64,000 nt of DNA from Microbacterium nymphoidis (GTDB lineage Bacteria > Actinomycetota > Actinomycetes > Actinomycetales > Microbacteriaceae), in the NCBI RefSeq assembly GCF_021044885.1, contig NZ_JAJNOD010000001.1, forward strand, positions 496,001 through 560,000. The letters run 5' to 3'. How positions within the stretch are numbered: position 1 is the stretch's first letter; each line of letters opens with the position of its first letter. A program made the translations under genes and the position numbers. The notes under the pieces are model-generated. The model saw only the letters and a program-made list of their open reading frames with translations, had not been told where the DNA came from and did not search any database. Below are positions 45,941-55,189 of this stretch, piece by piece.

Positions 45941-47007
45941 TGACGCTCCCAGAAGCTCGGGCCGACGGGCTCCGTGAAGTCGCTGCGCGCGATCAGGTAT
46001 CCCTCGTCGTCAACGGTGATGGGCAGCTGCGGCAGCGGACGAGCCGCCGGGCCGAAGATGACCTTGGCGTGCTCGGTGATGTCGAACTGCGACTGGTGGC
46101 ACGGGCACAGCAGGTGGTGGGTCTGCTGCTCGTACAGGGCGACGGGGCAGCCGACGTGGGTGCAGACCTTGGAGTAGGCCACGATGCCCTTGTACGACCA
46201 GTCCTTGCGCTCCTCGGTCTCGATGAGCTGCTCGGGGTGCAGACGCACCAGGAGCACGATGGCCTTGGCCTTCTCCTCGAGGTAGCCGTCGTGGTGGGAG
46301 ACGCTCGCGAGCGACTCCGGGATCACGTGCACGGCCGAGCCGAGGGTGAGGTCGGCCGCACGGATGCGGATGCCCTCGGGGTCACTGGCGAGGTACTCGC
46401 CTTCCTTCCACATGGTGTGCTGCAGAAGCTTCACCGGGTCGCCCTTGATGGGGTCTTCCTCGCTGGAGTGCGGTGCCAGGCCGCGGAACAGCGTGATGCC
46501 GGGGATGATGGAGGCCGCCACCGCCGCGATGAGCGAGTTGCGGATCATCGTGCGACGGCCGAAGCCGCTCTCCTCGTTGGCAGCCGCGAACGCCTGGACA
46601 GCAGCTTCGCGGGTGCTCTCCTTGCCACGGGTGCTGTGGCGCTCCTCGATGAACTCCCGGTCGGACATGAGCGCCTTCGACCAGTGGATGGCGCCGATGC
46701 CGATCGCCAGCAGCGCGAGCGCGATGCCGAGACCGATGTAGAGGTTGTTGTGGCGCACATCGATGAGGCGCCCGCTCTCGATCGGGAACAGCATGTAAGC
46801 GGCGACCGCCCAGATGCTGCCGGCGAGAGAAAGGTAGAACAGGGTGTAGACCGTGCGCTCCGCGGCCTTCTCGGCCTTCGGGTCCTTGTCCGTCATCCGC
46901 TCCCGGTGTGGGGGGAGTCCGGGGTTGCGGGCAGGGTCAGAGACCTCGACGGCGAGACCCGCTGAGGGCTGGTGCTCCAGCGCCTTCGAGTCGTCCTCGT
47001 GTGCCAT
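45937..47007 (-). CDS. qcrA: Cytochrome bc1 complex Rieske iron-sulfur subunit
   Basis: 356 residues. Three membrane helices in the N-terminal half (two near residues 60-110, one near 160-185) precede a C-terminal Rieske domain with ligands CTHVGC and CPCHQSQFD. The multi-helix N terminus is the actinobacterial form, unlike the one-helix proteobacterial form. It takes electrons from menaquinol to the heme c of QcrC. Start overlaps nothing upstream (36 nt gap to qcrC). Confidence 0.96.
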   Translation of the reverse strand: MAHEDDSKALEHQPSAGLAVEVSDPARNPGLPPHRERMTDKDPKAEKAAERTVYTLFYLSLAGSIWAVAAYMLFPIESGRLIDVRHNNLYIGLGIALALLAIGIGAIHWSKALMSDREFIEERHSTRGKESTREAAVQAFAAANEESGFGRRTMIRNSLIAAVAASIIPGITLFRGLAPHSSEEDPIKGDPVKLLQHTMWKEGEYLASDPEGIRIRAADLTLGSAVHVIPESLASVSHHDGYLEEKAKAIVLLVRLHPEQLIETEERKDWSYKGIVAYSKVCTHVGCPVALYEQQTHHLLCPCHQSQFDITEHAKVIFGPAARPLPQLPITVDDEGYLIARSDFTEPVGPSFWERH

Positions 47008-47043
47008 TGTGCTCCTCGTACGTGACTTCTTCTGCGGACCGGG

Positions 47044-47844
47044 TCAGTTGGACTTCGCCGTGATCCACACGGTGATGGCGACGAGCGCGCCGATACCGAA
47101 GATCCAGATGAACAGACCCTCGGAGACGGGGCCGAGCGAACCGAGCGTCGCGCCTCCCGGGGAGACCTCCTGCTGCGTGTACAGCAGCGAGGAGATGATG
47201 TCGCGCTTGTCCTCATCGGTGAGCGTCATGTTGTTGAACACCGGCATGTTCTGCGGACCGGTCACCATGGCGGCGTAGATGTGAAGGGCGCTGGTGGACG
47301 TCAGCGGCGGGGCGAACTTGCCCTCCGTGAGTGCACCACCTGCGGCGGCGACGTTGTGGCACATGGCGCAGTTGATGCGGAACAACTCCGCACCGCGCGC
47401 GACATCGCCTTCGCCGTCGAGAACGTGGTCGGCCGGGTACGTAGCACCCGGGGCGACGGACTGCACCCAGGCGGCCATCGCCTTGATCTGGTCCTCGGTG
47501 AACTGCACCGGCTTCTGCGGCGCCTGCGGACCCTGGAACTGCAGGGGCATGCGACCGGTGGAGACCTGGAACTCGACCGACAGCTCGCCGACGCCGACGA
47601 GCGACGGGCCGCTCTCGCTGCCTTCGAGGTTCATGCCGTGGCAGGTGGCGCAGTTGGCCTGGAACAGCTTCTGGCCGTCCTCGATGGTCAGCGTGCTCGC
47701 TGCGCTGGTGTCGGTCGTCGCGGCGACGGCCGCGGATGCTCCGGCGTAGACGCCGCCCGTGACGATGAGGCCCAGGCCGATCATCGCCACCGCGGCGAGG
47801 CGGGAACGACGACCCTTCGCGCGAGTCTTCTTCTCTCGTGCCAT
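47044..47844 (-). CDS. qcrC: Cytochrome bc1 complex diheme cytochrome c subunit
   Basis: 266 residues from ATG 47844; a longer frame runs into ctaE and was rejected. The N terminus is basic (MAREKKTRAKGRRSR) and followed by a signal-anchor helix. Two c-type heme sites are present, CATCH and CAMCH, as in the diheme actinobacterial subunit that passes electrons straight to the aa3 oxidase without a soluble cytochrome c. A C-terminal helix (about 240-262) anchors it. Confidence 0.96.
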   Translation of the reverse strand: MAREKKTRAKGRRSRLAAVAMIGLGLIVTGGVYAGASAAVAATTDTSAASTLTIEDGQKLFQANCATCHGMNLEGSESGPSLVGVGELSVEFQVSTGRMPLQFQGPQAPQKPVQFTEDQIKAMAAWVQSVAPGATYPADHVLDGEGDVARGAELFRINCAMCHNVAAAGGALTEGKFAPPLTSTSALHIYAAMVTGPQNMPVFNNMTLTDEDKRDIISSLLYTQQEVSPGGATLGSLGPVSEGLFIWIFGIGALVAITVWITAKSN

Positions 47845-47864
47845 GTCGGTATCAGCTCCGGTTC

Positions 47865-48503
47865 TTACTTGAGGAAGTAGATGACGATGAACAGTGCAAT
47901 CCACACGACATCGACGAAGTGCCAGTAGTACGAGACCACGATTGCGGTGGTCGCCTCCTTGTGGCGGAAGTTCTTCACGGCGTAGGCGCGTCCGATGACG
48001 AGGAGGAACGCGATCAGGCCACCCGTGACGTGGAGGGCGTGGAAGCCGGTGGTGAGGTAGAAGGCGGACGCATAGGAGTCGGCCTGGATGGGCATGCCCT
48101 CGGCGACGAGCGTGGCGTACTCCCACACCTGGCCGGTGACGAAGATGGCCCCGAGCACGAAGGTGAGCCAGAACCACTCGACCATTCCCCAGCCGAGGAT
48201 GCCGCGCTTCTTGGTGGAGTACGGCTGCATACGCTCGGCGGCGAACACGCCCATCTGGCAGGTCACCGAGGACAGCACCAGGATGGCGGTGTTCACGAAC
48301 GCGTAGGGCACGTTCAGCATCTCGGTGCGGCTACCCCACAGATCGCCCGAGGTGCTCCTCAGGGTGAAGTAGATCGCGAAAAGGCCTGCGAAGAACATGA
48401 CCTCCGAACCGAGCCACACGATGGTGCCAACGGAGACGGGGTCGGGTCGCTTGATGGTTCGCGCCACGGGGGCATGCGTCACTGTGCTCGTCACAAGTCC
48501 CAT
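47865..48503 (-). CDS. ctaE: Cytochrome c oxidase subunit III
   Basis: 212 residues from ATG 48503 ([16 protein letters not shown]). Five membrane helices with conserved segments [15 protein letters not shown], the FHALHVTGG helix and the C-terminal [20 protein letters not shown] characteristic of subunit III. A 20-residue upstream extension in the same frame is unlikely. First gene of the ctaE-qcrC-qcrA-qcrB operon; the other oxidase genes are outside the window. Confidence 0.95.
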   Translation of the reverse strand: MGLVTSTVTHAPVARTIKRPDPVSVGTIVWLGSEVMFFAGLFAIYFTLRSTSGDLWGSRTEMLNVPYAFVNTAILVLSSVTCQMGVFAAERMQPYSTKKRGILGWGMVEWFWLTFVLGAIFVTGQVWEYATLVAEGMPIQADSYASAFYLTTGFHALHVTGGLIAFLLVIGRAYAVKNFRHKEATTAIVVSYYWHFVDVVWIALFIVIYFLK

Positions 48504-48690
48504 TATTGCTGATTTTCTGTCAGGGTTTTCGCAGTTGACGCCTTTCGGGCCAGGGGTCGACACTCAGGCGGGCGTGCGCGGACCCTGGGAACCAGCAGTG
48601 CATCAGGGGCGGACCAGCCGAGCGCCTGCGTGGAAGCCGTCCAAGATGCCGACGCACTGTCGGCGTGTCGCTCGCTTATAGGATCGGCAC
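48504..48690. promoter_or_regulatory. Divergent promoter region ctaE / trpD
   Basis: 187 nt carrying both promoters. A TATAGGAT at about 48677-48684, seven nt before the trpD ATG, fits a -10 box and a leaderless trpD mRNA. The ctaE promoter is not evident. No attenuator-like Trp leader is seen. Confidence 0.45.
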
Positions 48691-49755
48691 ATGACCGAAT
48701 CGCTCACCTGGCCTGACCTCCTGACCGCTCTCCTGGAGCGTCGTGACCTCAGCGTGTGGGAGTCGACGTGGGCGATGCGGCAGGTGATGGCGGGCGAGGT
48801 GAGCGATGCCCAGCTCGCCGGATTCCTGGTCGCATTGCGAGCCAAGGGCGAGACCGTCGACGAGATCGTGGGCTTCCGGGACGCCATCCTCGAGGCCGCT
48901 CTGCCGCTGCCCGTGCCGGTCGACGTCCTCGACATCGTCGGCACCGGGGGAGACCGCCACAGCACGGTGAACGTGTCCACGATGGCGTCCATCGTCTGTG
49001 CGGCCGCTGGTGTTCCGGTCGTGAAGCACGGCAACAAAGCCGCGAGTTCCTCTTCCGGCGCTTCGGATGTGGTGACCGCACTGGGCGTGGATCTCTCGCT
49101 CTCGCCCGACGGCGTCGCGGAGGTGCTGGCCCGCACCGGGCTCACCTTCGCCTGGGCGGCCGCCTTCCACCCCGGCTTCCGTCATGCCGGAGCGACCCGC
49201 AGCCAGCTCGGTGTGCCGACGGTTTTCAACATCCTCGGGCCGTTGTGCAACCCGGCCCGCGCCGAGGCGAATGCGGTCGGCGTCGCGCAGCTCGACCGCG
49301 TCCCGCTGATCACCGGAGTCTTCCGGACCCGGGGGGCCACCGCGCTCGTATTCCGGGGCGATGACGGACTGGATGAGATGACCACCACCGGCCACAGTCG
49401 TGTCTGGGAGGTCACGCGCGGCGACATCCACGAGCACGACATCGACCCGCGGGACCTGGGCATCCCCTTCGCGCAGCTGTCGGATCTGCGAGGCGGCGAT
49501 CCGCAGCACAACGCCGGCGTCGTTCGCTCGGTGCTCGCCGGAACGTCAGGCCCTGTCCGGGACATCGTTGTGCTGAACGCTGCGGCCGGCATGGTCGCGC
49601 ACCGTCTCTCGCATGATGCGACCCAGGTCCAGCGGCCGATGCTCGAGCGTCTGGCGGAGGCTGCGGACGACGCGCGCGCCGCCATCGACAGCGGTGCCGC
49701 GCAGGCGCAGCTTGCTTCGTGGATCGACGTGACACGGGAGCTCGCGACCGCCTGA
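48691..49755 (+). CDS. trpD: Anthranilate phosphoribosyltransferase
   Basis: 354 residues. Second step of tryptophan synthesis. The PRPP loop DIVGTGGDRHSTVN is at about 81-94 and the KHGNKAASSSSGASD loop at about 109-123; the anthranilate-site NPARAE segment is present. It stands alone, away from other trp genes, as is usual for this position next to cta/qcr genes in Microbacteriaceae. No Trp attenuator is seen. Confidence 0.96.
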   Translation: MTESLTWPDLLTALLERRDLSVWESTWAMRQVMAGEVSDAQLAGFLVALRAKGETVDEIVGFRDAILEAALPLPVPVDVLDIVGTGGDRHSTVNVSTMASIVCAAAGVPVVKHGNKAASSSSGASDVVTALGVDLSLSPDGVAEVLARTGLTFAWAAAFHPGFRHAGATRSQLGVPTVFNILGPLCNPARAEANAVGVAQLDRVPLITGVFRTRGATALVFRGDDGLDEMTTTGHSRVWEVTRGDIHEHDIDPRDLGIPFAQLSDLRGGDPQHNAGVVRSVLAGTSGPVRDIVVLNAAAGMVAHRLSHDATQVQRPMLERLAEAADDARAAIDSGAAQAQLASWIDVTRELATA

Positions 49756-49774
49756 TGGCGCTGCGGAGCAGGCG

Positions 49775-50761
49775 ATGGAACCCGTTGACGCCCTGACCGA
49801 GATCGCGACCCTGCTGGAGCGGGAGCGCGCCTCGAAGTACCGGTCGAAGGCGTTCCGCTCGGCGGCAGCGGCCATCGACGGACTGTCGGGGGCGGAACTG
49901 GGTGACCGGTTGCGCACCGCACACATTCCGGGCGTGGGGGACACGAGCCGTACGGTGATCCTGCAGTCGCTTGAGGGTCGGGTCCCGGACTATCTCGCCG
50001 AGCTCCGTGCACGATACGCCGTGACGGAGAGCACGCTGCGCACCCAATTGCGTGGCGATCTGCACGCTCACACCGATTGGTCGGATGGAACGGCGGGCAT
50101 CGAGGCCATGATCGACGCCGCCGCGTCCCTGGGGCACGAGTATCAGGCGATCACGGATCACTCGCCACGGCTGCGCGTCGCGCGCGGGCTGACCGCGGAG
50201 CGCCTGGCCGCCCAGCTCGACGTGATCGAGCGGATGCAGACGCCCATCCGGGTGCTTCGCGGGATCGAGGTCGACATCCTCGAGGACGGCACCTTGGACC
50301 AGACGGACGAGATGCTCGCGCGCCTCGACGTCGTCGTCGGCTCGGTGCACTCGAAGCTGCGCAGCTCGCGTGAAGAGATGACCAGGCGGATGGTGCGCGC
50401 GATCGGCTCGGGACGCATGCACGTCCTCGGCCATGTGACGGGTCGTCTCGTGACCGGTGAACGGGGGACGCGCCCGCCCTCCGAGCTGGACGCCCGCGCC
50501 GTGTTCGCGGCGTGTGCCCAACACGGTGTCGCGGTCGAGATCAACTCCCGACCGGAGCGTGCCGACCCGCCGGACGACCTCATCGCCGTCGCCCTGGAGG
50601 AGGGGTGCCTGTTCGCCATCGATTCGGACGCGCACGCGCCGGGTCAGGTCTCGCTCCTGGACCATGGTGCGGCGCGCGCTGAGGCCTGCGCGGTGCCCGC
50701 CCAGCGCATTGTCACCACCTGGCCGCTCGCTCGCCTGGAGGCGTGGCTCGCTCGCGACTGA
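49775..50761 (+). CDS. PHP-domain phosphoesterase, PolX-like, with N-terminal helix-hairpin-helix
   Basis: 328 residues. Residues 1-60 look like the HhH module of PolX (ALTEIATLLERERASKYRSK, HIPGVGDTSRTVI). Residues 95-328 are a PHP domain with its metal motifs: GDLHAHTDWSDG, ITDHS, GIEVDI, VGSVHS, LGHVTGR, EINSRPERADPP and FAIDSDAHAPG. The polymerase X domain is missing, so it is likely a Mn/Zn-dependent phosphatase or nuclease rather than a polymerase. Nineteen nt after trpD. A copy of its 3' end is partly repeated just downstream. Confidence 0.85.
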   Translation: MEPVDALTEIATLLERERASKYRSKAFRSAAAAIDGLSGAELGDRLRTAHIPGVGDTSRTVILQSLEGRVPDYLAELRARYAVTESTLRTQLRGDLHAHTDWSDGTAGIEAMIDAAASLGHEYQAITDHSPRLRVARGLTAERLAAQLDVIERMQTPIRVLRGIEVDILEDGTLDQTDEMLARLDVVVGSVHSKLRSSREEMTRRMVRAIGSGRMHVLGHVTGRLVTGERGTRPPSELDARAVFAACAQHGVAVEINSRPERADPPDDLIAVALEEGCLFAIDSDAHAPGQVSLLDHGAARAEACAVPAQRIVTTWPLARLEAWLARD

Positions 50762-50872
50762 GGCGAAGCGGCTCGCGATGAGACAGAAGCCGCGGCGTGG
50801 CCGATCGCTCGCCTGCAGGCGAGGCTGGCGCGTGGCTGGCGCGGGCCTGAGGCGAAGCGGCTCGCGCCTAGA
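50756..50872. repeat. Direct repeat at the 3' end of the PHP gene
   Basis: CTGAGGCGAAGCGGCTCGCG occurs at about 50758-50777 and again about 90 nt later (about 50848-50867). A CTCGCCTG(G/C)AGGCG(T/A)GGCT segment precedes each, so the gene's 3' end looks tandemly duplicated into the spacer before the MFS gene. TAGACT just after the second copy is a good -10 box. Confidence 0.8.
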
Positions 50873-50880
50873 CTGAAGTG

Positions 50881-52113
50881 ATGTCCTCTTCAGCGGTGCG
50901 CCGATCACTTCCCTGGCTCGCACTGGCGGGCGTGATGGTGGCTGCTCTCTCGATGCGGTCGCCCATCGTGGCACCGACTCCCGTGATGTCACGCATCACG
51001 GCCGATTTCGGCATCGACGCGGGGACGGCCGGTCTGCTGACCACGGCACCCGTGCTGATGTTCGCGCTGATGACTCCGGTCGCGGCACTCGTGATCCGCC
51101 GTCGTGGTGCCGAGTTCGCCCTGATGACGACGCTCGTTGGCGTGCTGATCGGCACGTTCGTGCGCGGTCTGCCCGGGTTCGGCTGGATGCTGGTCGGAAT
51201 GATCATCATCGGCGGCTCGATCACGATCGGCAACGTGGTGGCCCCCGTGATCATCCGTCGCGAGGCCCCGCCGGCGCGCGTGGCGACGATGACGGCCGCC
51301 TACACGGCGATGCTCAACGTCGGATCCCTGATCACCTCCCTGGCGACGGCGCCGCTGGCGTCGGCGATCGGATGGCAGTGGGCGCTCATGGCCTGGAGCG
51401 GTCTGACGGTGATCGGGATCCTGCTGTGGAGTGCACACATGGCCCGCCGGCGCGCGATCGTGCCCTCCGCGGCTGACGCCCTTCCCGAACGTGATGCTGT
51501 CGCGACCATCACAGGCCCCACCCCCGTCGTCGGTGCCGGATCGAGGCAGCGGGTGCTGCGACCGATCACCGTGCTGCTGATGCTCGCCTTCGGATGTCAG
51601 TCGGCGGCCTATTACGCGCTGACGACGTGGCTGCCGACGATCGGCGCCGATCGGCTGGGGCTGGACGCGAATGCCGCCGGCGCGATGTCCTCGGTGTTCC
51701 AGGGCGTGGCCATCATCGGCGCCTTCCTCGTTCCGGTGCTGGCCCGGTACACGCCGCCGCTGGTTCCGGTGATCGTGGTCGGTGCGACCTGGGTCACCAC
51801 GACGCTCGGGCTCGCCGTCGCTCCCGAGCTCATGCTGCTCTGGATGTGCGTCGGTGCCGTCGCGCAGGCGGGCGGCTTCGTGGCGATCTTCGCCATGATG
51901 GTGCAGATCTCGCGCTCCGACGCCGAGGCTGCTGGCATGAGCGCGCTGGTGCAGGGTGTCGGCTACGTGATCAGCTCGCTCGGTGCACCCCTGACGGGCC
52001 TGCTCTACGACCTCTCGGGAGGCTGGACACTGCCGCTGTGGTCGCTCGTCGGCGTGACTGTGGCCTACGCGATCATGCTGATCGGCGCCGCCCTCACGGC
52101 ACGGCGCGGATGA
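50881..52113 (+). CDS. MFS transporter, CynX/NimT-like
   Basis: 410 residues from ATG 50881; the GTG immediately before is in frame. Twelve predicted helices. The N terminus (SMRSPIVAPTPVMSRITADF) and the overall length fit the CynX/NimT cyanate/nitroimidazole transporter group of the major facilitator superfamily. Substrate unknown. TAGACT seven nt before the start suggests a leaderless mRNA. Stop abuts the stop of the next, convergent gene. Confidence 0.88.
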   Translation: MSSSAVRRSLPWLALAGVMVAALSMRSPIVAPTPVMSRITADFGIDAGTAGLLTTAPVLMFALMTPVAALVIRRRGAEFALMTTLVGVLIGTFVRGLPGFGWMLVGMIIIGGSITIGNVVAPVIIRREAPPARVATMTAAYTAMLNVGSLITSLATAPLASAIGWQWALMAWSGLTVIGILLWSAHMARRRAIVPSAADALPERDAVATITGPTPVVGAGSRQRVLRPITVLLMLAFGCQSAAYYALTTWLPTIGADRLGLDANAAGAMSSVFQGVAIIGAFLVPVLARYTPPLVPVIVVGATWVTTTLGLAVAPELMLLWMCVGAVAQAGGFVAIFAMMVQISRSDAEAAGMSALVQGVGYVISSLGAPLTGLLYDLSGGWTLPLWSLVGVTVAYAIMLIGAALTARRG

Positions 52114-53031
52114 TCAGGCGCTGATCGCCGCCAGGTATCGCTCCAGGGCGGATGCGTAGCCGTGCTTCTCGGCGAGTTCGCGCGCGGCGGCGGCCCGATC
52201 GTCGCCCAGCGCACCGACGGAGCCCGCAACGACGTCGATGTCCACGGCCCGGGCGACAGCCACGACCGTGGGGGCGACTTCCAGGTAGACGGCCGCCGCG
52301 AGGATCTTCTTCTGCACTCCGGCGCTCATGCCGGTGCCGCTCTCCGCCGCGGTCAGGATGCCCGCCAGCGAGCCATGCTGCTGAAGGAGTGCTGCGGCCG
52401 TCTTCTCGCCGACCCCGGCGACGCCGGGGAGACCGTCGGAGGCATCGCCGCGCATGGTGGCGAAATCGGCGTACTGATCGGGGCGGATGCCGTACTTCGC
52501 GACGATGGTCTCGTCGGTCACGACTTCGAGGTTGCTCATGCCGCGTGCGGTGTAGATGACACGGACGCCGCGCGCGTCGTCCACGAGCTGGAACAGATCA
52601 CGATCGCCCGTGACGATGTCCACGGCGCCGGAGGAGCGTGTGGCCAGGGTGCCGATGATGTCATCGGCCTCGTACCCGGCGGCACCCACGATCGGGATGC
52701 CCAGCGAATCCAGCATCGCGCGGATGGCCGGAATCTGCGCGGTGAGGTCGTCCGGCGTCTCCTCGACATCCGGCTCACCGGTGCGTTCAGCGATCACCCG
52801 GTGCGCCTTGTACGTGGGGATGAGGTCCACCCGCCACTGTGGACGCCAGTCGTCGTCCCAGCAGGCGACGATCCCATCGGGCCGGTAGGTGGTCACGAGC
52901 TTGGTGATGATGTCCAGCAGGCCCCGCACCGCGTTGGCCGGGCTGCCGTCTGCAGCGCGTACGGTGTCGGGGACACCGTAGAACGCGCGGAAGTAGAGCG
53001 AGGCGGTGTCAAGGAGCATCGTGCGGGTCAC
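52114..53031 (-). CDS. 5'-3' exonuclease (PolA N-terminal-domain family)
   Basis: 305 residues from GTG 53031 (VTRTMLLDTASLYFRAFYG); the upstream longer frame overlaps the divergent gene. It has the FEN-fold acidic clusters: LLDTASLYFRAF with the first Asp, CWDDDWRPQWR, AAGYEADDIIGTLA, VTGDRDLFQLV and the helix-3-turn-helix GDASDGLPGVAGVGEKTAAALL. It resembles the stand-alone flap/5' nucleases widespread in Actinobacteria besides PolA. Involved in replication or repair, presumably on RNA primers or flaps. Confidence 0.92.
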   Translation of the reverse strand: MTRTMLLDTASLYFRAFYGVPDTVRAADGSPANAVRGLLDIITKLVTTYRPDGIVACWDDDWRPQWRVDLIPTYKAHRVIAERTGEPDVEETPDDLTAQIPAIRAMLDSLGIPIVGAAGYEADDIIGTLATRSSGAVDIVTGDRDLFQLVDDARGVRVIYTARGMSNLEVVTDETIVAKYGIRPDQYADFATMRGDASDGLPGVAGVGEKTAAALLQQHGSLAGILTAAESGTGMSAGVQKKILAAAVYLEVAPTVVAVARAVDIDVVAGSVGALGDDRAAAARELAEKHGYASALERYLAAISA

Positions 53032-53103
53032 GAGGCCATCATGCCCTGTTCGGGGCCCGTCGATGCACGGCCACGCTGCGGTGGAGCGCGGTACGGTACG
53101 AAC

Positions 53104-53475
53104 ATGGTGCAGCAGCCGAATGACCCGGCCCGCGCCGGCGACCTTCTCGCGCAGCGGCGCATTGCAGCGGAGGAACGGGCCGCCGGCGTGGCCGAGGTGC
53201 TCGCGCACCTCGGCGGACTTCGAGACAGTGCCGGCGGCGATGATGAGCACGACCCCGAGGGCGTGCCGTTGTCGGAGGAGTGGGCGCGGCTGGTCGCGCA
53301 GCGCGACGCGGCCGAACACGAGGTCCGGGAGATCGCCGCCGCGCAAGCCCGTCTTGCCGAGGGGCGCTACGGCATCTGCATCGACTGCGGCCGCGAGATC
53401 CCCCACGGCCGCCTGGACGTTCTGCCGTTCGCGCTGCGCTGCGTGCCGTGTGCGGAGAAAGCGGGTTCGCGCTGA
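53104..53475 (+). CDS. DksA/TraR C4-type zinc-finger protein
   Basis: 123 residues from ATG 53104. An N-terminal helical part (about 5-75) is followed by the C4 zinc finger CIDCGREIPHGRLDVLPF...CVPC, typical of the DksA/TraR family. The N-terminal coiled coil lacks an obvious DxxDxA tip of true DksA; the sequence near 45-60 is EHDPEGVP. It may modulate RNA polymerase, but DksA function in Actinobacteria is carried by other proteins, so its role is unknown. Confidence 0.87.
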   Translation: MVQQPNDPARAGDLLAQRRIAAEERAAGVAEVLAHLGGLRDSAGGDDEHDPEGVPLSEEWARLVAQRDAAEHEVREIAAAQARLAEGRYGICIDCGREIPHGRLDVLPFALRCVPCAEKAGSR

Positions 53476-53655
53476 GCGAGCCACGACGCGCGCGGGCTAC
53501 GTCCTTCTGATAGTGTTGACTGTCACGGATTTGTGGCGGTTTCGCCGCGCCGTGATCAGCAACACAATCATCCAATCGCCTCGCGGCTGAGACGTGCTCG
53601 CACGTCATCGACGTCGTGCGGCCCGAGAAACATCCACACAAGGACAACCCACTAC
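53476..53655 (+). promoter_or_regulatory. rpsA upstream region
   Basis: 180 nt. TTGACT at about 53516-53521 may be a -35 element but no matching -10 is clear; TAGTGT at about 53510 is an alternative -10. A small GGCG/CGCC hairpin follows. An AAGGA site lies about 10 nt before the rpsA ATG. The leader might be bound by S1 itself as in other bacteria, without direct evidence. Confidence 0.4.
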
Positions 53656-55104
53656 ATGACTAACGCAAGCGCCCCGGCCACCAAGCAGGTCGCGATCAAC
53701 GACATCGGATCTGCGGAGGACTTCCTGGCCGCGGTCGAGAAGACGCTCAAGTTCTTCAACGACGGCGACATCATCGAGGGCACGATCGTCAAGATCGACC
53801 GCGACGAGGTCCTGCTCGACGTCGGCTACAAGACCGAGGGTGTCATCCCCTCGCGTGAGCTTTCCATCAAGCACGACGTCGACCCCAACGAGGTCGTCAG
53901 CGTCGGCGACCAGGTCGAAGCCCTCGTTCTTCAGAAGGAGGACAAGGAAGGCCGCCTCATCCTGTCGAAGAAGCGTGCGCAGTACGAGCGCGCGTGGGGC
54001 GACGTGGAGAAGATCAAGGAGAACGACGGCGTCGTCACAGGTTCGGTCATCGAGGTCGTCAAGGGCGGCCTCATCGTCGACATCGGCCTGCGCGGCTTCC
54101 TCCCGGCTTCGCTCATCGAGCTGCGTCGCGTCCGCGACCTGACCCCGTACCTGGGCCAGGAGATCGAGGCGAAGATCCTCGAGCTGGACAAGAACCGCAA
54201 CAACGTCGTGCTCTCGCGCCGCGCTCTGCTGGAGCAGACGCAGTCCGAGACCCGCACGCACTTCCTCAACAACCTGCACAAGGGTCAGGTTCGCAAGGGT
54301 GTCGTGTCCTCGATCGTCAACTTCGGTGCGTTCGTGGACCTGGGCGGCGTCGACGGTCTCGTCCACGTCTCCGAGCTGTCGTGGAAGCACATCGAGCACG
54401 CTTCCGAGGTCGTCGAGGTTGGCCAGGAGGTCACCGTCGAGATCCTCGAGGTCGACCTCGATCGTGAGCGCGTCTCCCTGTCGCTGAAGGCGACGCAGGA
54501 GGACCCGTGGCAGGTCTTCGCCCGTACCCACGCCATCGGCCAGGTCACCCCGGGTAAGGTCACCAAGCTCGTTCCGTTCGGTGCGTTCGTTCGCGTCGCA
54601 GACGGCATCGAGGGCCTCGTCCACATCTCCGAGCTCTCCGGCAAGCACGTCGAGCTCGCGGAGCAGGTCGTCTCGGTCGGCGAAGAGGTCTTCGTCAAGG
54701 TCATCGACATCGACCTGGACCGTCGTCGTATCTCGCTGTCGCTGAAGCAGGCCAACGAGTCGGTCGACCCGTACGGCACCGAGTTCGACCCGGCCCTCTA
54801 CGGCATGGTCGCGGAGTACGACGAGAACGGCGAGTACCAGTACCCGGAGGGCTTCGACGCCGAGACCGGTGCCTGGAAGGAAGGCTTCGACGCCCAGCGC
54901 GAGAAGTGGGAGCAGGAGTACGCTGCTGCCCAGGCTCGCTGGGAGCAGCACAAGGCTCAGGTCCTCAAGGCTGCCGAGGCCGAGGCGCAGAACGACTCGT
55001 TCGACGCGTCCTCGTCCTTCACGAGCGACTCCAACTCGTCCGGCACGCTGGCCGACGACGAGGCTCTCGCGGCTCTGCGCGAGAAGCTCGCGGGCAACGC
55101 CTGA
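53656..55104 (+). CDS. rpsA: 30S ribosomal protein S1
   Basis: 482 residues from ATG 53656 (MTNASAPATKQVAINDIG). Four S1/OB-fold repeats occupy about 38-108, 125-190, 210-280 and 295-367, instead of six in E. coli; this four-repeat form is normal for Actinobacteria. The first repeat is the ribosome-binding type, the last two are nearly identical RNA-binding repeats (GKVTKLVPFGAFVRV, GVVSSIVNFGAFVDL). The C-terminal 110 residues are acidic and low complexity. Codon use is strongly biased toward C-ending codons, as for a highly expressed gene. Confidence 0.97.
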   Translation: MTNASAPATKQVAINDIGSAEDFLAAVEKTLKFFNDGDIIEGTIVKIDRDEVLLDVGYKTEGVIPSRELSIKHDVDPNEVVSVGDQVEALVLQKEDKEGRLILSKKRAQYERAWGDVEKIKENDGVVTGSVIEVVKGGLIVDIGLRGFLPASLIELRRVRDLTPYLGQEIEAKILELDKNRNNVVLSRRALLEQTQSETRTHFLNNLHKGQVRKGVVSSIVNFGAFVDLGGVDGLVHVSELSWKHIEHASEVVEVGQEVTVEILEVDLDRERVSLSLKATQEDPWQVFARTHAIGQVTPGKVTKLVPFGAFVRVADGIEGLVHISELSGKHVELAEQVVSVGEEVFVKVIDIDLDRRRISLSLKQANESVDPYGTEFDPALYGMVAEYDENGEYQYPEGFDAETGAWKEGFDAQREKWEQEYAAAQARWEQHKAQVLKAAEAEAQNDSFDASSSFTSDSNSSGTLADDEALAALREKLAGNA

Positions 55105-55117
55105 TCCAGCCCTCACA

Positions 55118-55153
55118 CAACGGGGTCGGGACCTTCGGGTCCCGGCCCCGTTG
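55118..55153 (+). terminator. Terminator after rpsA
   Basis: A 16-bp stem with one G-T pair (55118-55133 with 55138-55153) closed by a TTCG tetraloop. No T-run follows. Fourteen nt after the rpsA stop. Confidence 0.8.
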
Positions 55154-55189
55154 CCGTATGTGCACACGGGGCGGTGGCAGGATGGACCC

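Noticed and set aside
44255..45943. Plus-strand frame covering qcrB
   Set aside because: Mirror of qcrB in an open antisense frame; no hydrophobic segments or motifs.
49412..50992. Long minus-strand frame opposite trpD and the PHP gene
   Set aside because: Spans two well-supported genes antisense and starts with Arg/Gln-rich sequence without a domain.
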